Shown piece after piece: positions 39,276 through 48,311 of a DNA stretch of 64,000 nt (its first letter is position 1; each line of letters starts with the position of its first letter). The notes beneath the pieces are model-generated. The model saw only the letters and a list, made by a program, of their open reading frames with translations, had not been told where the DNA came from and searched no databases. This DNA is from Vibrio sp. UBA2441. GTDB taxonomy: Bacteria > Pseudomonadota > Gammaproteobacteria > Enterobacterales > Vibrionaceae. The stretch lies in NCBI GenBank assembly GCA_002342685.1, contig DDQN01000059.1, positions 22,992 through 86,991 of the forward strand. Direction: 5' to 3'. The position numbers were made by a program, and so were the translations under genes.

Positions 39276-39345
39276 TCGTTATATTGCTTAATAATGGTTT
39301 ATTTGGCTCTGGCTCTTGTAAAATTGTCTAAATAAATTACTCTAA

Positions 39346-39357
39346 TTGTATAGTCAA
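39346..39357. promoter_or_regulatory. Imperfect HutC-type operator before hutC
   Basis: TTGTATAGTCAA, about 18 bases upstream of the hutC ATG, is an imperfect copy of the TTGTATATACAA palindrome seen before hutI. It is consistent with autoregulation of the repressor. Confidence 0.5.
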
Positions 39358-39374
39358 TTTAAATTGGTCGGCCA

Positions 39375-40091
39375 ATGTCCAGCAGCCCGTTATACATCCA
39401 GATAAAAGAGTACATTTCTAAGAATATTGATTCAGGTGTGTGGCCTGTGGGTCACAGGATCAATACCGAATTGGAGCTTACCAGCCAGTTCAAGGTTAGT
39501 CGTATGACGGTGAATAAGGCAATTAGAGATCTGGTCTCAGAAGGAAGGCTGGTTCGAAAACCAAGAACCGGTACGTTTGTATGCGCTCAGGCAGAGAAGG
39601 CAGAATCGCCTCTTTTGGATATCAGAAATATTGCTGATGAGGTCAAATCCAGAGGAAAAAACTATCAGAATCGGGTGGTAAAACAGCTTGAAGTTAACGC
39701 TGATGAAGCCATAGCAACCCGCTTAGGTGTGATGGTAAATGCGCCAGTTTTTTACACTGAAATAATCCACTATTCTGACGAGACCCCTGTCCAGTTGGAG
39801 GTTCGCTGGGTTAATCCTAATCATGCACCTGACTATCTAAAACAAGACTTTTCCCAGTTCACGCCAAATCAATACCTCTCCGAGAACTGCCCATTGAGTG
39901 CCATTGAACATACGGTGGAAGCAATAGTGCCCGAAAGTCATATTCGGACGGCTTTAGTTATGGGGGAGGATGAGCCTTGTCTATTGCTTAACCGTCGTAC
40001 TTGGAGCAACGAACATCTGGTTAGTAGTGCATTGCTTTATCATCCCGGCTCGAAATATCAATTGAGTTCCAAGGTATTAATTGGGGTCTGA
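39375..40091 (+). CDS. hutC: Histidine utilisation repressor, GntR/HutC family
   Basis: This 238-residue regulator has an N-terminal winged helix (about 5-70; LELTSQFKVSRMTVNKAIRDLVSEGRLVRKPRTGTFV) and a C-terminal UTRA effector domain (about 95-232). HutC represses hut genes and is released by urocanate. It starts the hutC-I-G-U-H cluster. The last residues and the stop codon lie within a dispersed palindrome (40079-40099), so that repeat has shaped the C-terminus (LIGV). Confidence 0.93.
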   Translation: MSSSPLYIQIKEYISKNIDSGVWPVGHRINTELELTSQFKVSRMTVNKAIRDLVSEGRLVRKPRTGTFVCAQAEKAESPLLDIRNIADEVKSRGKNYQNRVVKQLEVNADEAIATRLGVMVNAPVFYTEIIHYSDETPVQLEVRWVNPNHAPDYLKQDFSQFTPNQYLSENCPLSAIEHTVEAIVPESHIRTALVMGEDEPCLLLNRRTWSNEHLVSSALLYHPGSKYQLSSKVLIGV

Positions 40092-40099
40092 CCCCAATT
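40079..40099. repeat. Dispersed GGGGTC-T-GACCCC palindrome at the hutC stop
   Basis: AATTGGGGTC, T, GACCCCAATT is a perfect 10-1-10 palindrome that contains the hutC stop codon. The same core occurs after hutH at 45886-45898, and half of it at 63979-63987. Confidence 0.8.
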
Positions 40100-40174
40100 A
40101 ATTTCGGCCTATTTCTCTACTTTTGATCACATTTTCATAACACTAATCTTGCCAGTGAACTATACTTGGTTTAA

Positions 40175-40186
40175 TTGTATATACAA
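40175..40186. promoter_or_regulatory. HutC operator before hutI
   Basis: TTGTATATACAA is a perfect 12-bp palindrome 33 bases before the hutI ATG. It matches the TGTA-N2-TACA core known for HutC repressors. It would overlap the promoter of hutIGUH. Confidence 0.75.
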
Positions 40187-40218
40187 TAAACTTGAGTGAG
40201 TGAAAAAAGGGAGGCGTT

Positions 40219-41454
40219 ATGAATTTGGTGCTGGAAAATGCCCGGTTAGTAACAATGCAAACGGGTGCAAAAGGCTATGAAGTGTCTGAGCCAATGCAAG
40301 TGTTGATCTCTGAAGGAAGGATCGAAGCGATTGATCTTCAGTCTTCTGCTGAGAAACCGAGCCTTTACACCTTTTTTTCTGATCAACCTTATATCCATCT
40401 TGATTGCTCAGAAAAGTTGATTACCCCCGGGTTGATCGACTGCCATACACATCTGATTTATGCCGGAAATCGTGCCAATGAATTTGAACAGCGGTTAAAA
40501 GGATCGAGTTATCAGGATATTGCTCGTCGCGGGGGCGGTATTCTTTCTACTGTGGAAGCGACGAGAAAGGCCTCAATAGAACAACTGTCTGATCTGGCTC
40601 AGCCAAGGTTAGAAGCGTTAATGGCCTCTGGTGTTACTACGATAGAAATTAAATCCGGTTATGGCCTGACGGTACATGATGAGCTCAAAATGCTCAGAGC
40701 GGCAAAGCTTTTGGAATCCCAAAATGATATCAAGGTTTCCACTACTTTATTAGGTGCGCATGCATTACCACCTGAATATAAAGATCGCGCGGATGAGTAT
40801 ATTCAATATGTCTGCCAACAAATGATCCCAATGATTGCAGAAGAAGGTTTGGCCGATAGTGTCGATGTTTTTTGCGAAGGTATTGGTTTTAACCTGTCTC
40901 AAACCGAAAAAGTTTTTAAAGCGGCGATAGGAAATGGTTTGGCTGTGAAAGGGCACACTGAACAGCTAAGTGATCTTGGTGGCAGCGCTTTAGCGGCCCG
41001 ATATAAGGCGCTTTCTGTCGATCATATTGAATACCTGACAGAGATGGGTGTTAAGGCTTTGGCAGCTTCCGGCACGGTTGCAACTCTATTGCCCGGTGCT
41101 TTTTACTTCCTGAACGAACAACAGAAACCGCCAGTAAATCTTTTAAGGCAATACAAAGTCCCTATGGCGCTGGCCACCGATCATAATCCGGGTACGTCGC
41201 CGTTTTCTGATCTTACTTTAATGATGAATATGGCTTGCACTCTGTTTGGTTTAACACCGGAAGAATCATTGCGTGGCGTGACATGTCATGCCGCCAAAGC
41301 GCTCGGTTTCTCAGAGACCCGTGGCCAAATAAAACCAGGTTATGATGCCGATTTGGCGCTTTGGGACATTGATAACCCTGCGGATCTTAGTTATCAGGTA
41401 GGTATCCCACGGCTGGCTTGTCGTGTGATCAATGGGGAAGTGTGTGATGTCTGA
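40219..41454 (+). CDS. hutI: Imidazolonepropionase
   Basis: This 411-residue amidohydrolase-fold metalloenzyme carries out the third step of histidine breakdown, opening 4-imidazolone-5-propanoate to N-formimino-L-glutamate. Seen motifs are LIDCHTHLIYAGNRANEFEQRL (metal His pair), GAHALPPEY and ATDHNPGTSPF. AGGGAGG lies just upstream of the ATG. Its 3' end overlaps hutG by 8 bases. Confidence 0.97.
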   Translation: MNLVLENARLVTMQTGAKGYEVSEPMQVLISEGRIEAIDLQSSAEKPSLYTFFSDQPYIHLDCSEKLITPGLIDCHTHLIYAGNRANEFEQRLKGSSYQDIARRGGGILSTVEATRKASIEQLSDLAQPRLEALMASGVTTIEIKSGYGLTVHDELKMLRAAKLLESQNDIKVSTTLLGAHALPPEYKDRADEYIQYVCQQMIPMIAEEGLADSVDVFCEGIGFNLSQTEKVFKAAIGNGLAVKGHTEQLSDLGGSALAARYKALSVDHIEYLTEMGVKALAASGTVATLLPGAFYFLNEQQKPPVNLLRQYKVPMALATDHNPGTSPFSDLTLMMNMACTLFGLTPEESLRGVTCHAAKALGFSETRGQIKPGYDADLALWDIDNPADLSYQVGIPRLACRVINGEVCDV

Positions 41455-42487
41455 GTTTCATCAAACAAGTCACCATTATCTGTGGCAAGGCAGAGACGAT
41501 AAAGAAGATGGCGAGCTTGGTACTCGTGTACATCATGTTGTGCAAAATACGCCTGCGAGTGAGTTGAAAAACGACGAGGCAGGAGTCTGCTTACTTGGGT
41601 TTGAATCGGATGCGGGTGTTAAGCGCAACAAAGGGCGGGTAGGGGCAAAACATGCACCTGACGCCATACGAAGTGCGCTGGCTAATATGGCGTGGCACCA
41701 GTCCAGATCTATTGTGGATTTAGGCAATGTCGTTTGTGAAAACGATGAACTTGAAGCCAGTCAGATGCTGTGTGCCGAGGTGATTGCCTGTGGGTTAAAA
41801 ACAGCCCCTGTCATTACTTTGGGAGGTGGGCATGAAGTGGCGTGGGCCTCTTTTCAGGGATTAGCGAAACTTTTACAAGAACAGCAAGAACAACAAGAAC
41901 ATCCTGAGCCTCCTGTTGTCGGCATTATTAACTTCGATGCCCATTTTGACTTACGCAGTTTTGATCTAAATAACGTCGAAAATAAGGCACATTCAGTTTT
42001 GCCAAGTTCAGGTACACCATTTAATCAGATTGCTCAGCTTTGCCAACAAAAAGGGTGGCCATTTCAGTACGCTTGCTTAGGGGTAAGCCGTGCAAGTAAT
42101 ACCGCAGCTCTGTTTCAGCGAGCGGATCAACTGAATGTTTGGTATGTGGAAGACAGAGACCTTACTTCGACCCAACAACTGGCTCAGATGACGCAATTGA
42201 AGCAGTTTATCAGTCAGTGTGATCGGCTTTATTTGACGATCGATCTGGATGTGTTTCCTGCCGCAACGGCTCCTGGAGTAAGCGCTCCCGCAGCCCGTGG
42301 CGTTAGTTATGAAGCTATTGCGCCTTTTATGGACGAAATTCTCAGTCAGAAACAGAAACTGATCCTAGCTGACATTGCAGAGTATAACCCCGATTTTGAT
42401 ATCGATAATCAGACAGCCCGACTTGCCGCACGCTTGTGCTGGGATATCGCCAATAGCCTGTCTGAATCCGAGCTTTATAAAAAATAA
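41447..42487 (+). CDS. hutG: Formimidoylglutamase
   Basis: This 346-residue arginase-family enzyme hydrolyses N-formimino-L-glutamate to glutamate and formamide. Binuclear manganese motifs are seen: GGGHEVAW, INFDAHFDLR and LTIDLDVFPAA. I chose the ATG at 41447, with GGGGAAG 6 bases upstream, instead of the frame's 41432. A Gln/Glu-rich insert (LLQEQQEQQEHPEPP) lies in a loop and looks like a small repeat expansion. Confidence 0.95.
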   Translation: MSEFHQTSHHYLWQGRDDKEDGELGTRVHHVVQNTPASELKNDEAGVCLLGFESDAGVKRNKGRVGAKHAPDAIRSALANMAWHQSRSIVDLGNVVCENDELEASQMLCAEVIACGLKTAPVITLGGGHEVAWASFQGLAKLLQEQQEQQEHPEPPVVGIINFDAHFDLRSFDLNNVENKAHSVLPSSGTPFNQIAQLCQQKGWPFQYACLGVSRASNTAALFQRADQLNVWYVEDRDLTSTQQLAQMTQLKQFISQCDRLYLTIDLDVFPAATAPGVSAPAARGVSYEAIAPFMDEILSQKQKLILADIAEYNPDFDIDNQTARLAARLCWDIANSLSESELYKK

Positions 42488-42580
42488 ACGCGATATAAAC
42501 GCAGACCATTAATTCAATGACGATCAATAGTCGGGTTGATTAGAAACCTAGTGATCGCTAACCAATAAAGGACCCATATT

Positions 42581-44293
42581 ATGACGGAACAAGATCTACG
42601 CCATGATACTTCTCGTACCATTCGTGCACCAAGAGGAACAGAACTTCGCGCTAAATCCTGGTTAACGGAAGCACCGCTTCGTATGTTAATGAATAACCTG
42701 GATCCAGAGGTTGCTGAGCACCCTCATGCGCTAGTGGTGTATGGCGGAATTGGTCGTGCGGCTCGAAACTGGCAATGTTTTGACAAAATAGTCGAGGTCT
42801 TGGAAAGGCTGGAAGAGGATCAAACTCTGTTGGTGCAATCCGGAAAACCTGTTGGTGTGTTTCCAACCCATAAGAATGCCCCAAGAGTACTCATTGCTAA
42901 CTCTAATTTAGTTCCTCACTGGGCGAATTGGGAACACTTCAATGAATTAGATAAGCAAGGGCTGATGATGTATGGCCAAATGACCGCAGGATCGTGGATT
43001 TACATTGGATCTCAAGGTATTGTTCAGGGCACTTATGAAACCTTCGTCTCGGTGGCTAAAAAGCATTTTGACGGTGAAAGTAAAGGTCGCTGGATTTTGA
43101 CTGGTGGCTTAGGTGGCATGGGCGGTGCGCAACCACTAGCGGGCACAATGGCTGGTTTTTCTATGCTGGCAGTGGAGTGTGATGAGTCTCGCATTGATTA
43201 TCGCCTTCGTACGGGGTATGTGGATAAGAAAGCAACCACATTAGATGACGCATTAAAGATGATAGAACAGTCTGAAGAGCCTGTTTCTGTTGGGTTAGTC
43301 GGCAATGCAGCAGATGTTTTTTCTGAATTGGTCGAGCGTGGTGTGACTCCTGATGTGGTGACAGACCAAACATCAGCTCATGACCCGCTTAATGGTTACT
43401 TGCCACAGGGCTGGACGATGGAGCAGGCAAAAGAAGAGCGTCTGCACGATGAAGCGAAAGTCATTAAAGCGGCTAAACAGTCTATGGCTGTGCAGGTTCA
43501 GGCAATGCTGACATTACAAGAACGTGGCGCTGCGACTCTGGATTACGGTAATAATATCCGACAGATGGCACTGGAAGAAGGGGTTAAAAACGCCTTTGAT
43601 TTTCCGGGATTTGTCCCCGCTTATATTCGCCCGCTATTCTGCGAAGGTATTGGACCTTTCCGTTGGGCTGCATTGTCTGGTGATCCCGAAGATATCTACA
43701 AGACGGATCAGAAAGTAAAAGAGTTGATCCCTGATAATCCACAGCTACATAACTGGCTGGATATGGCACGTGAACGAATTCAGTTTCAGGGGCTTCCTGC
43801 ACGTATCTGTTGGGTTGGTTTAAAAGATCGCGCCCGTCTTGGGTTGGCTTTTAATGAAATGGTGAAAAATGGTGAACTAAAAGCACCTGTGGTGATTGGC
43901 CGAGATCATCTGGACTCTGGTTCTGTTGCCAGCCCTAACCGCGAAACAGAGGGCATGATGGATGGATCGGATGCGGTATCTGACTGGCCATTATTGAACG
44001 CCATGTTGAATACGGCGGGTGGCGCAACATGGGTATCACTGCATCATGGCGGTGGCGTTGGCATGGGATTCTCACAACATTCAGGCATGGTGATCTGCTG
44101 TGATGGTAGTGACGATGCGGCTGAGCGTGTAGGGCGTGTTTTGCACAATGACCCAGCGACCGGTGTAATGCGTCATGCTGATGCTGGTTATGATATTGCT
44201 AAGCAGTGTGCTAAAGAGCAAAAACTTGATTTGCCGATGCTGGATAACGAGGCATCAAATAGCTCATATCAAAAAAACTCATCTCAGCAATAG
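42581..44293 (+). CDS. hutU: Urocanate hydratase
   Basis: This 570-residue NAD-dependent urocanase converts urocanate to imidazolonepropionate. Conserved stretches include YGGIGRAARNWQ, GGLGGMGGAQPLAG and the C-terminal SLHHGGGVGMGFSQHSGM. AAAGGA lies upstream of the ATG. It sits 93 bases after hutG and 22 bases before hutH, consistent with one hut transcript. Confidence 0.97.
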   Translation: MTEQDLRHDTSRTIRAPRGTELRAKSWLTEAPLRMLMNNLDPEVAEHPHALVVYGGIGRAARNWQCFDKIVEVLERLEEDQTLLVQSGKPVGVFPTHKNAPRVLIANSNLVPHWANWEHFNELDKQGLMMYGQMTAGSWIYIGSQGIVQGTYETFVSVAKKHFDGESKGRWILTGGLGGMGGAQPLAGTMAGFSMLAVECDESRIDYRLRTGYVDKKATTLDDALKMIEQSEEPVSVGLVGNAADVFSELVERGVTPDVVTDQTSAHDPLNGYLPQGWTMEQAKEERLHDEAKVIKAAKQSMAVQVQAMLTLQERGAATLDYGNNIRQMALEEGVKNAFDFPGFVPAYIRPLFCEGIGPFRWAALSGDPEDIYKTDQKVKELIPDNPQLHNWLDMARERIQFQGLPARICWVGLKDRARLGLAFNEMVKNGELKAPVVIGRDHLDSGSVASPNRETEGMMDGSDAVSDWPLLNAMLNTAGGATWVSLHHGGGVGMGFSQHSGMVICCDGSDDAAERVGRVLHNDPATGVMRHADAGYDIAKQCAKEQKLDLPMLDNEASNSSYQKNSSQQ

Positions 44294-44315
44294 TTAGTAC
44301 TAGGAAATGTTAAAT

Positions 44316-45848
44316 ATGATTAATTTACAACTCAATCCGGGCAACCTTGCTCTTGCGGAACTTCGTAGTATTAGCCGTGCTCCGGTAAATCTGTCGCTTA
44401 ATCCGGATGCGATAGCTGATATTGAAGCCAGTACCAAAGTGGTTGAACAAGTGATTGCAGAGGATAGAACTGTCTATGGTATCAATACTGGTTTTGGCTT
44501 ATTGGCCAATACTCGGATCGAACCTAAGGATCTAGAAACATTGCAAAGGAGTATCGTACTCTCTCATGCGGCAGGTATAGGCAAACTGATGTCGGACGAA
44601 ACGGTTCGGTTGATGATGGTATTAAAGATCAACAGCCTATCGCGCGGCTTCTCAGGCATTCGACTTGAAGTGATTAACGCATTGATTACTTTGGTTAACT
44701 CTCAAGTCTATCCGTGTGTTCCACAGAAAGGATCTGTCGGGGCATCTGGTGATTTAGCTCCTCTGGCGCATATGAGTACCATTCTTTTAGGAGAAGGAGA
44801 GGCGAGACATAATGGCAAGATTATTTCAGGCCTTGAAGCACTGAAAATAGCCGGGTTAGAACCGATAGTTTTAGCGCCAAAAGAAGGATTAGCACTGCTG
44901 AATGGAACTCAAGCATCTACGGCATTTGCATTAGAAGGCCTATTTGAAGCAGAGGATCTTTTTGCATCAGCTGTTGTATGCGGAGCGATGTCGGTTGAAG
45001 CGGCATTAGGCAGTCGTCGACCGTTTGACCCACGCATACACCGAGTTAGAGGACACAGAGGTCAAATAGACGCAGCTACGGCTTATCGTCACTTATTGGA
45101 ACATACTAGCGAGCTTGGTGAATCACACTCTGGGTGCGAGAAAGTACAGGACCCATACTCATTGCGCTGTCAGCCACAGGTTATGGGTGCTTGTTTGCAG
45201 CAAATCCGAAACTCTGCCGATATTTTACAAGTAGAAGCGAACTCAGTATCGGATAATCCGTTAGTTTTTGCTGATGATGGAGACATCATTTCTGGTGGTA
45301 ACTTTCATGCAGAACCTGTTGCAATGGCCGCAGATAACCTGGCACTGGCGATCGCTGAAATAGGTAGTCTATCTGAAAGACGAATGGCCCTGCTTATTGA
45401 TAGTGCCTTAAGTAAATTACCTCCGTTTTTGGTTGATAACGGCGGAGTGAACTCTGGTTTTATGATTGCTCAGGTGACGTCTGCTGCGCTGGCGAGTGAA
45501 AATAAAACTTTAGCGCATCCGGCATCTGTGGATAGCTTGCCAACATCAGCAAATCAGGAAGATCATGTATCGATGGCCACATTTGCTGCTAGGCGTTTGA
45601 AATACATGTCTGAAAATACCCGTGGTATTTTGGCCGTCGAGTACCTGTCAGCGGCACAGGGGTTGGATTTCCGTACTCCAAATAAATCGTCAAAAAGGAT
45701 AGAACAGGCGAAAGCCATATTAAGAGAGAAGGTTTCCTTTTACGATAAAGATCGCTATTTTGCCCCTGATATAGAACAAGCTAATCAACTGCTAAAGCAG
45801 GCAGTGCACAACGCTTTAATGCCAGAACATATTCTGTGTAGTTACTAG
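44316..45848 (+). CDS. hutH: Histidine ammonia-lyase
   Basis: This 510-residue lyase removes ammonia from histidine to give urocanate. The MIO prosthetic group would form from the ASG in GSVGASGDLAPLAHM near residue 142. I chose the ATG at 44316 because AGGAA lies 9 bases upstream; the ATG at 44307 lies right against that site. It is the last gene of the hut operon and is followed by a strong hairpin. Confidence 0.96.
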   Translation: MINLQLNPGNLALAELRSISRAPVNLSLNPDAIADIEASTKVVEQVIAEDRTVYGINTGFGLLANTRIEPKDLETLQRSIVLSHAAGIGKLMSDETVRLMMVLKINSLSRGFSGIRLEVINALITLVNSQVYPCVPQKGSVGASGDLAPLAHMSTILLGEGEARHNGKIISGLEALKIAGLEPIVLAPKEGLALLNGTQASTAFALEGLFEAEDLFASAVVCGAMSVEAALGSRRPFDPRIHRVRGHRGQIDAATAYRHLLEHTSELGESHSGCEKVQDPYSLRCQPQVMGACLQQIRNSADILQVEANSVSDNPLVFADDGDIISGGNFHAEPVAMAADNLALAIAEIGSLSERRMALLIDSALSKLPPFLVDNGGVNSGFMIAQVTSAALASENKTLAHPASVDSLPTSANQEDHVSMATFAARRLKYMSENTRGILAVEYLSAAQGLDFRTPNKSSKRIEQAKAILREKVSFYDKDRYFAPDIEQANQLLKQAVHNALMPEHILCSY

Positions 45849-45856
45849 GGGACTCA

Positions 45857-45903
45857 GGGTCAGACTTCAGCATCTTAACGGTGCTGGGGTCTGACCCCAA
45901 TTT
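45857..45903 (+). terminator. Long hairpin terminator after hutH, built from the GGGGTCTGACCCC repeat
   Basis: GGGTCAGACTTCAGCA (45857-45872) and TGCTGGGGTCTGACCC (45882-45897) form a 16-bp stem with two G-U pairs and a 9-base loop. AATTTGTTTATTTTA follows. The right arm contains a second copy of the palindrome at the hutC stop, so a dispersed repeat appears to serve as terminator between convergent hutH and olsF. Confidence 0.75.
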
Positions 45904-45905
45904 GT

Positions 45906-47672
45906 TTATTTTACGCCATGACTTTCTAAATATTTAACGGCTTGTTCAGAGCCCATGTAACGAGCGAGTGTCTTTTTCGGTACTTTACGTAGGTTGACCA
46001 CGATTAGTCCATCCAGAGCATCATTAAAGGCAGGGTCAACATTGAAACATACCAGTTTTCCATTGAGCCCCAAATACTGACGTAATAATACAGGCACACC
46101 TTTCCCTTTATCGATACGGGCAATGACCCGTGACAGTAATTGCAAATCGCCAAGGGCTGTAAGTAAACTAGTGTTCCATGCGGTTGCCTTTGACTTTAAT
46201 GGATTCGAGGCCTTCACGCACTTAGCGGTTTCAACATCGTAATGATGTAACGTCATTGTTTCTGCAAGTAATTGCCTGGCTTCGTGACTGTACTCATTGC
46301 TGATACTGACGGGGCCGAAAAGGTGAGTATATTGTGGGTTTTTAGAAACATACGTCGCAATGCCTTTCCAAAGTAAAAGCAGAGCGCTCATACTACGCTG
46401 ATAGTCTTGTGCGATGACCGAACGACCCATTTCGATGGCTTTACCAAAGTTCATTTTGTCTAAAAAACGTTGGTCGTAATTAAACAGAGTCGTTGAGTAC
46501 AATCCTTTAAGATCGTTCCTTTCTGTCACGATGTCGACCCGTCCCAGACGATAAGCGCCGACTAACCTTTTATTTTCGTTATCCCACACAAATAGCTGAA
46601 GATAGGTTTCATCGAAATCATCGAGATCAAGCGCTAGTCCTGTTCCCTCACCAGCCTGGCGGAAGTTTTGCTCTCTAAGGCGACCAATTTCGTGCATCAG
46701 AGACGGGATATTTTCTGATTTTGTACAATAGACTGTAAACTCTCCGCTGGTTAAAAGCTGATCGGAGCAAGATAAACGGTCTATTTCATCAATAATTATT
46801 TCAATAGATATCGGAGCAGCAATAGGCTCAGTGATTTGTTCATTTGTTAGTGAGTTTATTTGATTAACTGAAGAACCATTGAGGAGGTAGGTGTTAAGTC
46901 TTAAATAATTGACGAGTTTCTTATCGTCCAGTCGATTGACTTCTTTGTACTTTATACTTTCGCCGATGGCAATAGAGATGGTTTCGCTTTTCTTATTTAA
47001 TAATTCGCGCCCAAGCATCAGAGTTCGTAATAAAGGGTGAATTTTTCCAGCCAGATAGAAATGTTTTGAGTTCTGTCCGTTGATATACATGGGCACCGTG
47101 ATGGCTCTGTTTTTTCTTATCAACGCGCTAACTGAACGGCTCCATTCTTTGTCTTCCAGTTTCCCTTTTTTACTGTCAATCAATTGAGAGACTTCACCTG
47201 CCGGAAACATTAACAGTAACCCACCATTAGCAAGGTGTTTATTTGCGGCTCTTAGGGCTTTCATATTTGCCCGAACTGCACCTGAACCTTCAAATACGTC
47301 AACCCCAATAAACAGTTCATCCAGTTCGGGAAGAGTTTTAAGGTACTGATTCGCCAAAATCTGAATATCGCTACGGATAGTAAGAAGCATCTCGGCCAGA
47401 ATGACACCTTCCACGCCACCAAGTGGATGATTAGCAACGATAACGGTGGCACCTTGCGAAGGAACATCGTTTAATGATCCCCGCATTACCTGATATTCAA
47501 TACCGAGAATCTCCAAAGTAAAACGTAGGAATTCCTGAGTATTACAGCCTGCTGGCCGTTGTGCATAGAGTTTATCTAACGTGCTTAACCCGGTAGCCCA
47601 TTCAGCAATGGACTCACCAAGACCAAAAGGTGTTTTTCTCGGAAGACGAAACGGGCTCATTGTATGCTGCAT
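45906..47672 (-). CDS. olsF: OlsF-like bifunctional acyltransferase (ornithine lipid synthesis)
   Basis: This 588-residue protein has two parts. Residues about 60-260 form a PlsC/OlsA-like O-acyltransferase domain with NHPLGGVEG (His82, Glu88) and GGLLLMFPAGEVS. Residues about 290-520 form an OlsB/hemolysin-like GNAT N-acyltransferase domain with EIGRLREQNFRQAGEGTG and AIEMGRSVIAQDYQRS. This order matches OlsF, which makes ornithine lipids by acylating ornithine twice. Many databases label it putative hemolysin. The start at 47672 follows GAGGT. The C-terminal 60 residues are a less conserved tail. Confidence 0.75.
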   Translation of the reverse strand: MQHTMSPFRLPRKTPFGLGESIAEWATGLSTLDKLYAQRPAGCNTQEFLRFTLEILGIEYQVMRGSLNDVPSQGATVIVANHPLGGVEGVILAEMLLTIRSDIQILANQYLKTLPELDELFIGVDVFEGSGAVRANMKALRAANKHLANGGLLLMFPAGEVSQLIDSKKGKLEDKEWSRSVSALIRKNRAITVPMYINGQNSKHFYLAGKIHPLLRTLMLGRELLNKKSETISIAIGESIKYKEVNRLDDKKLVNYLRLNTYLLNGSSVNQINSLTNEQITEPIAAPISIEIIIDEIDRLSCSDQLLTSGEFTVYCTKSENIPSLMHEIGRLREQNFRQAGEGTGLALDLDDFDETYLQLFVWDNENKRLVGAYRLGRVDIVTERNDLKGLYSTTLFNYDQRFLDKMNFGKAIEMGRSVIAQDYQRSMSALLLLWKGIATYVSKNPQYTHLFGPVSISNEYSHEARQLLAETMTLHHYDVETAKCVKASNPLKSKATAWNTSLLTALGDLQLLSRVIARIDKGKGVPVLLRQYLGLNGKLVCFNVDPAFNDALDGLIVVNLRKVPKKTLARYMGSEQAVKYLESHGVK

Positions 47673-47906
47673 ATTTACCTCAGGTTACATTTATCTTACT
47701 GGAATCCTATAAAACCAAAGTGTCAGATACGCGACAGAACGATGAGATATTGATGATAAATCTGCGACGATTTAATGACACAATATCCGTAAGGAGTTCC
47801 TTTATTATAGATGTGACCGAGGAAAATGGATTTATCTTGCACAATAGTAATTATTTATATTGCTTGCAGGCTGGGGCTGGTGAGTTCTGTTTTCTACTTG
47901 ATGGGT

Positions 47907-47930
47907 AGGCATTCCATTTAATGAATGCCT
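47907..47930 (-). terminator. Possible hairpin after the PilZ gene
   Basis: AGGCATTC / GAATGCCT form an 8-bp stem with an 8-base loop just downstream of the PilZ stop, without a clear T run. It is a weak call. Confidence 0.35.
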
Positions 47931-47936
47931 GATTGA

Positions 47937-48311
47937 TTAGTCTTTTATGAAATCGTAGTTTTTAGTTTTTTTAAAGTATCCGGGGTATTTCTTGCGGATA
48001 TAGATTTGTTCCTGAGTCATTCTTTTAAGATCGGGACCTTTGCTCAGTTGGGCAACCAATTCGAGGTTATCTTCCAGACGAAGTACTTTGCCTTGTATTT
48101 CTACCTCTTCACCATCATGAAAGCGAATTGAACCAGTAATAGTAATTCCTGCAGAAACCGGATGAGAGTTGGTAAACAGAATTCGGGTTCCATATTCTGA
48201 TATTTCGCAAACCCAGAAATCGCGACCCAATAGCTTCGCCCTTGGGCGTTCGTTTTTTGGGTAACGTAACCGGAAATATTGCCTTCTTTGAGTTTGGTCT
48301 TCCTGCTGCAT
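47937..48311 (-). CDS. PilZ-domain protein
   Basis: This 124-residue protein has an N-terminal RRQYFR (the RxxxR half of the c-di-GMP binding motif, Arg10 and Arg14) and a later CEISEYGTRI where the usual D/NxSxxG is ExSxxG. The beta-barrel pattern fits a PilZ domain. Loss of the Asp/Asn might weaken nucleotide binding, but the fold is likely kept. The C-terminal KKYPGYFKKTKNY is basic. It lies upstream of olsF on the same strand, with about 265 bp between them. The target is unknown. Confidence 0.8.
   Translation of the reverse strand: MQQEDQTQRRQYFRLRYPKNERPRAKLLGRDFWVCEISEYGTRILFTNSHPVSAGITITGSIRFHDGEEVEIQGKVLRLEDNLELVAQLSKGPDLKRMTQEQIYIRKKYPGYFKKTKNYDFIKD

Noticed and set aside
47630..47908. 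92-codon plus-strand frame starting inside olsF
   Set aside because: It begins antisense within olsF and has no ribosome site or motif; treated as a shadow.
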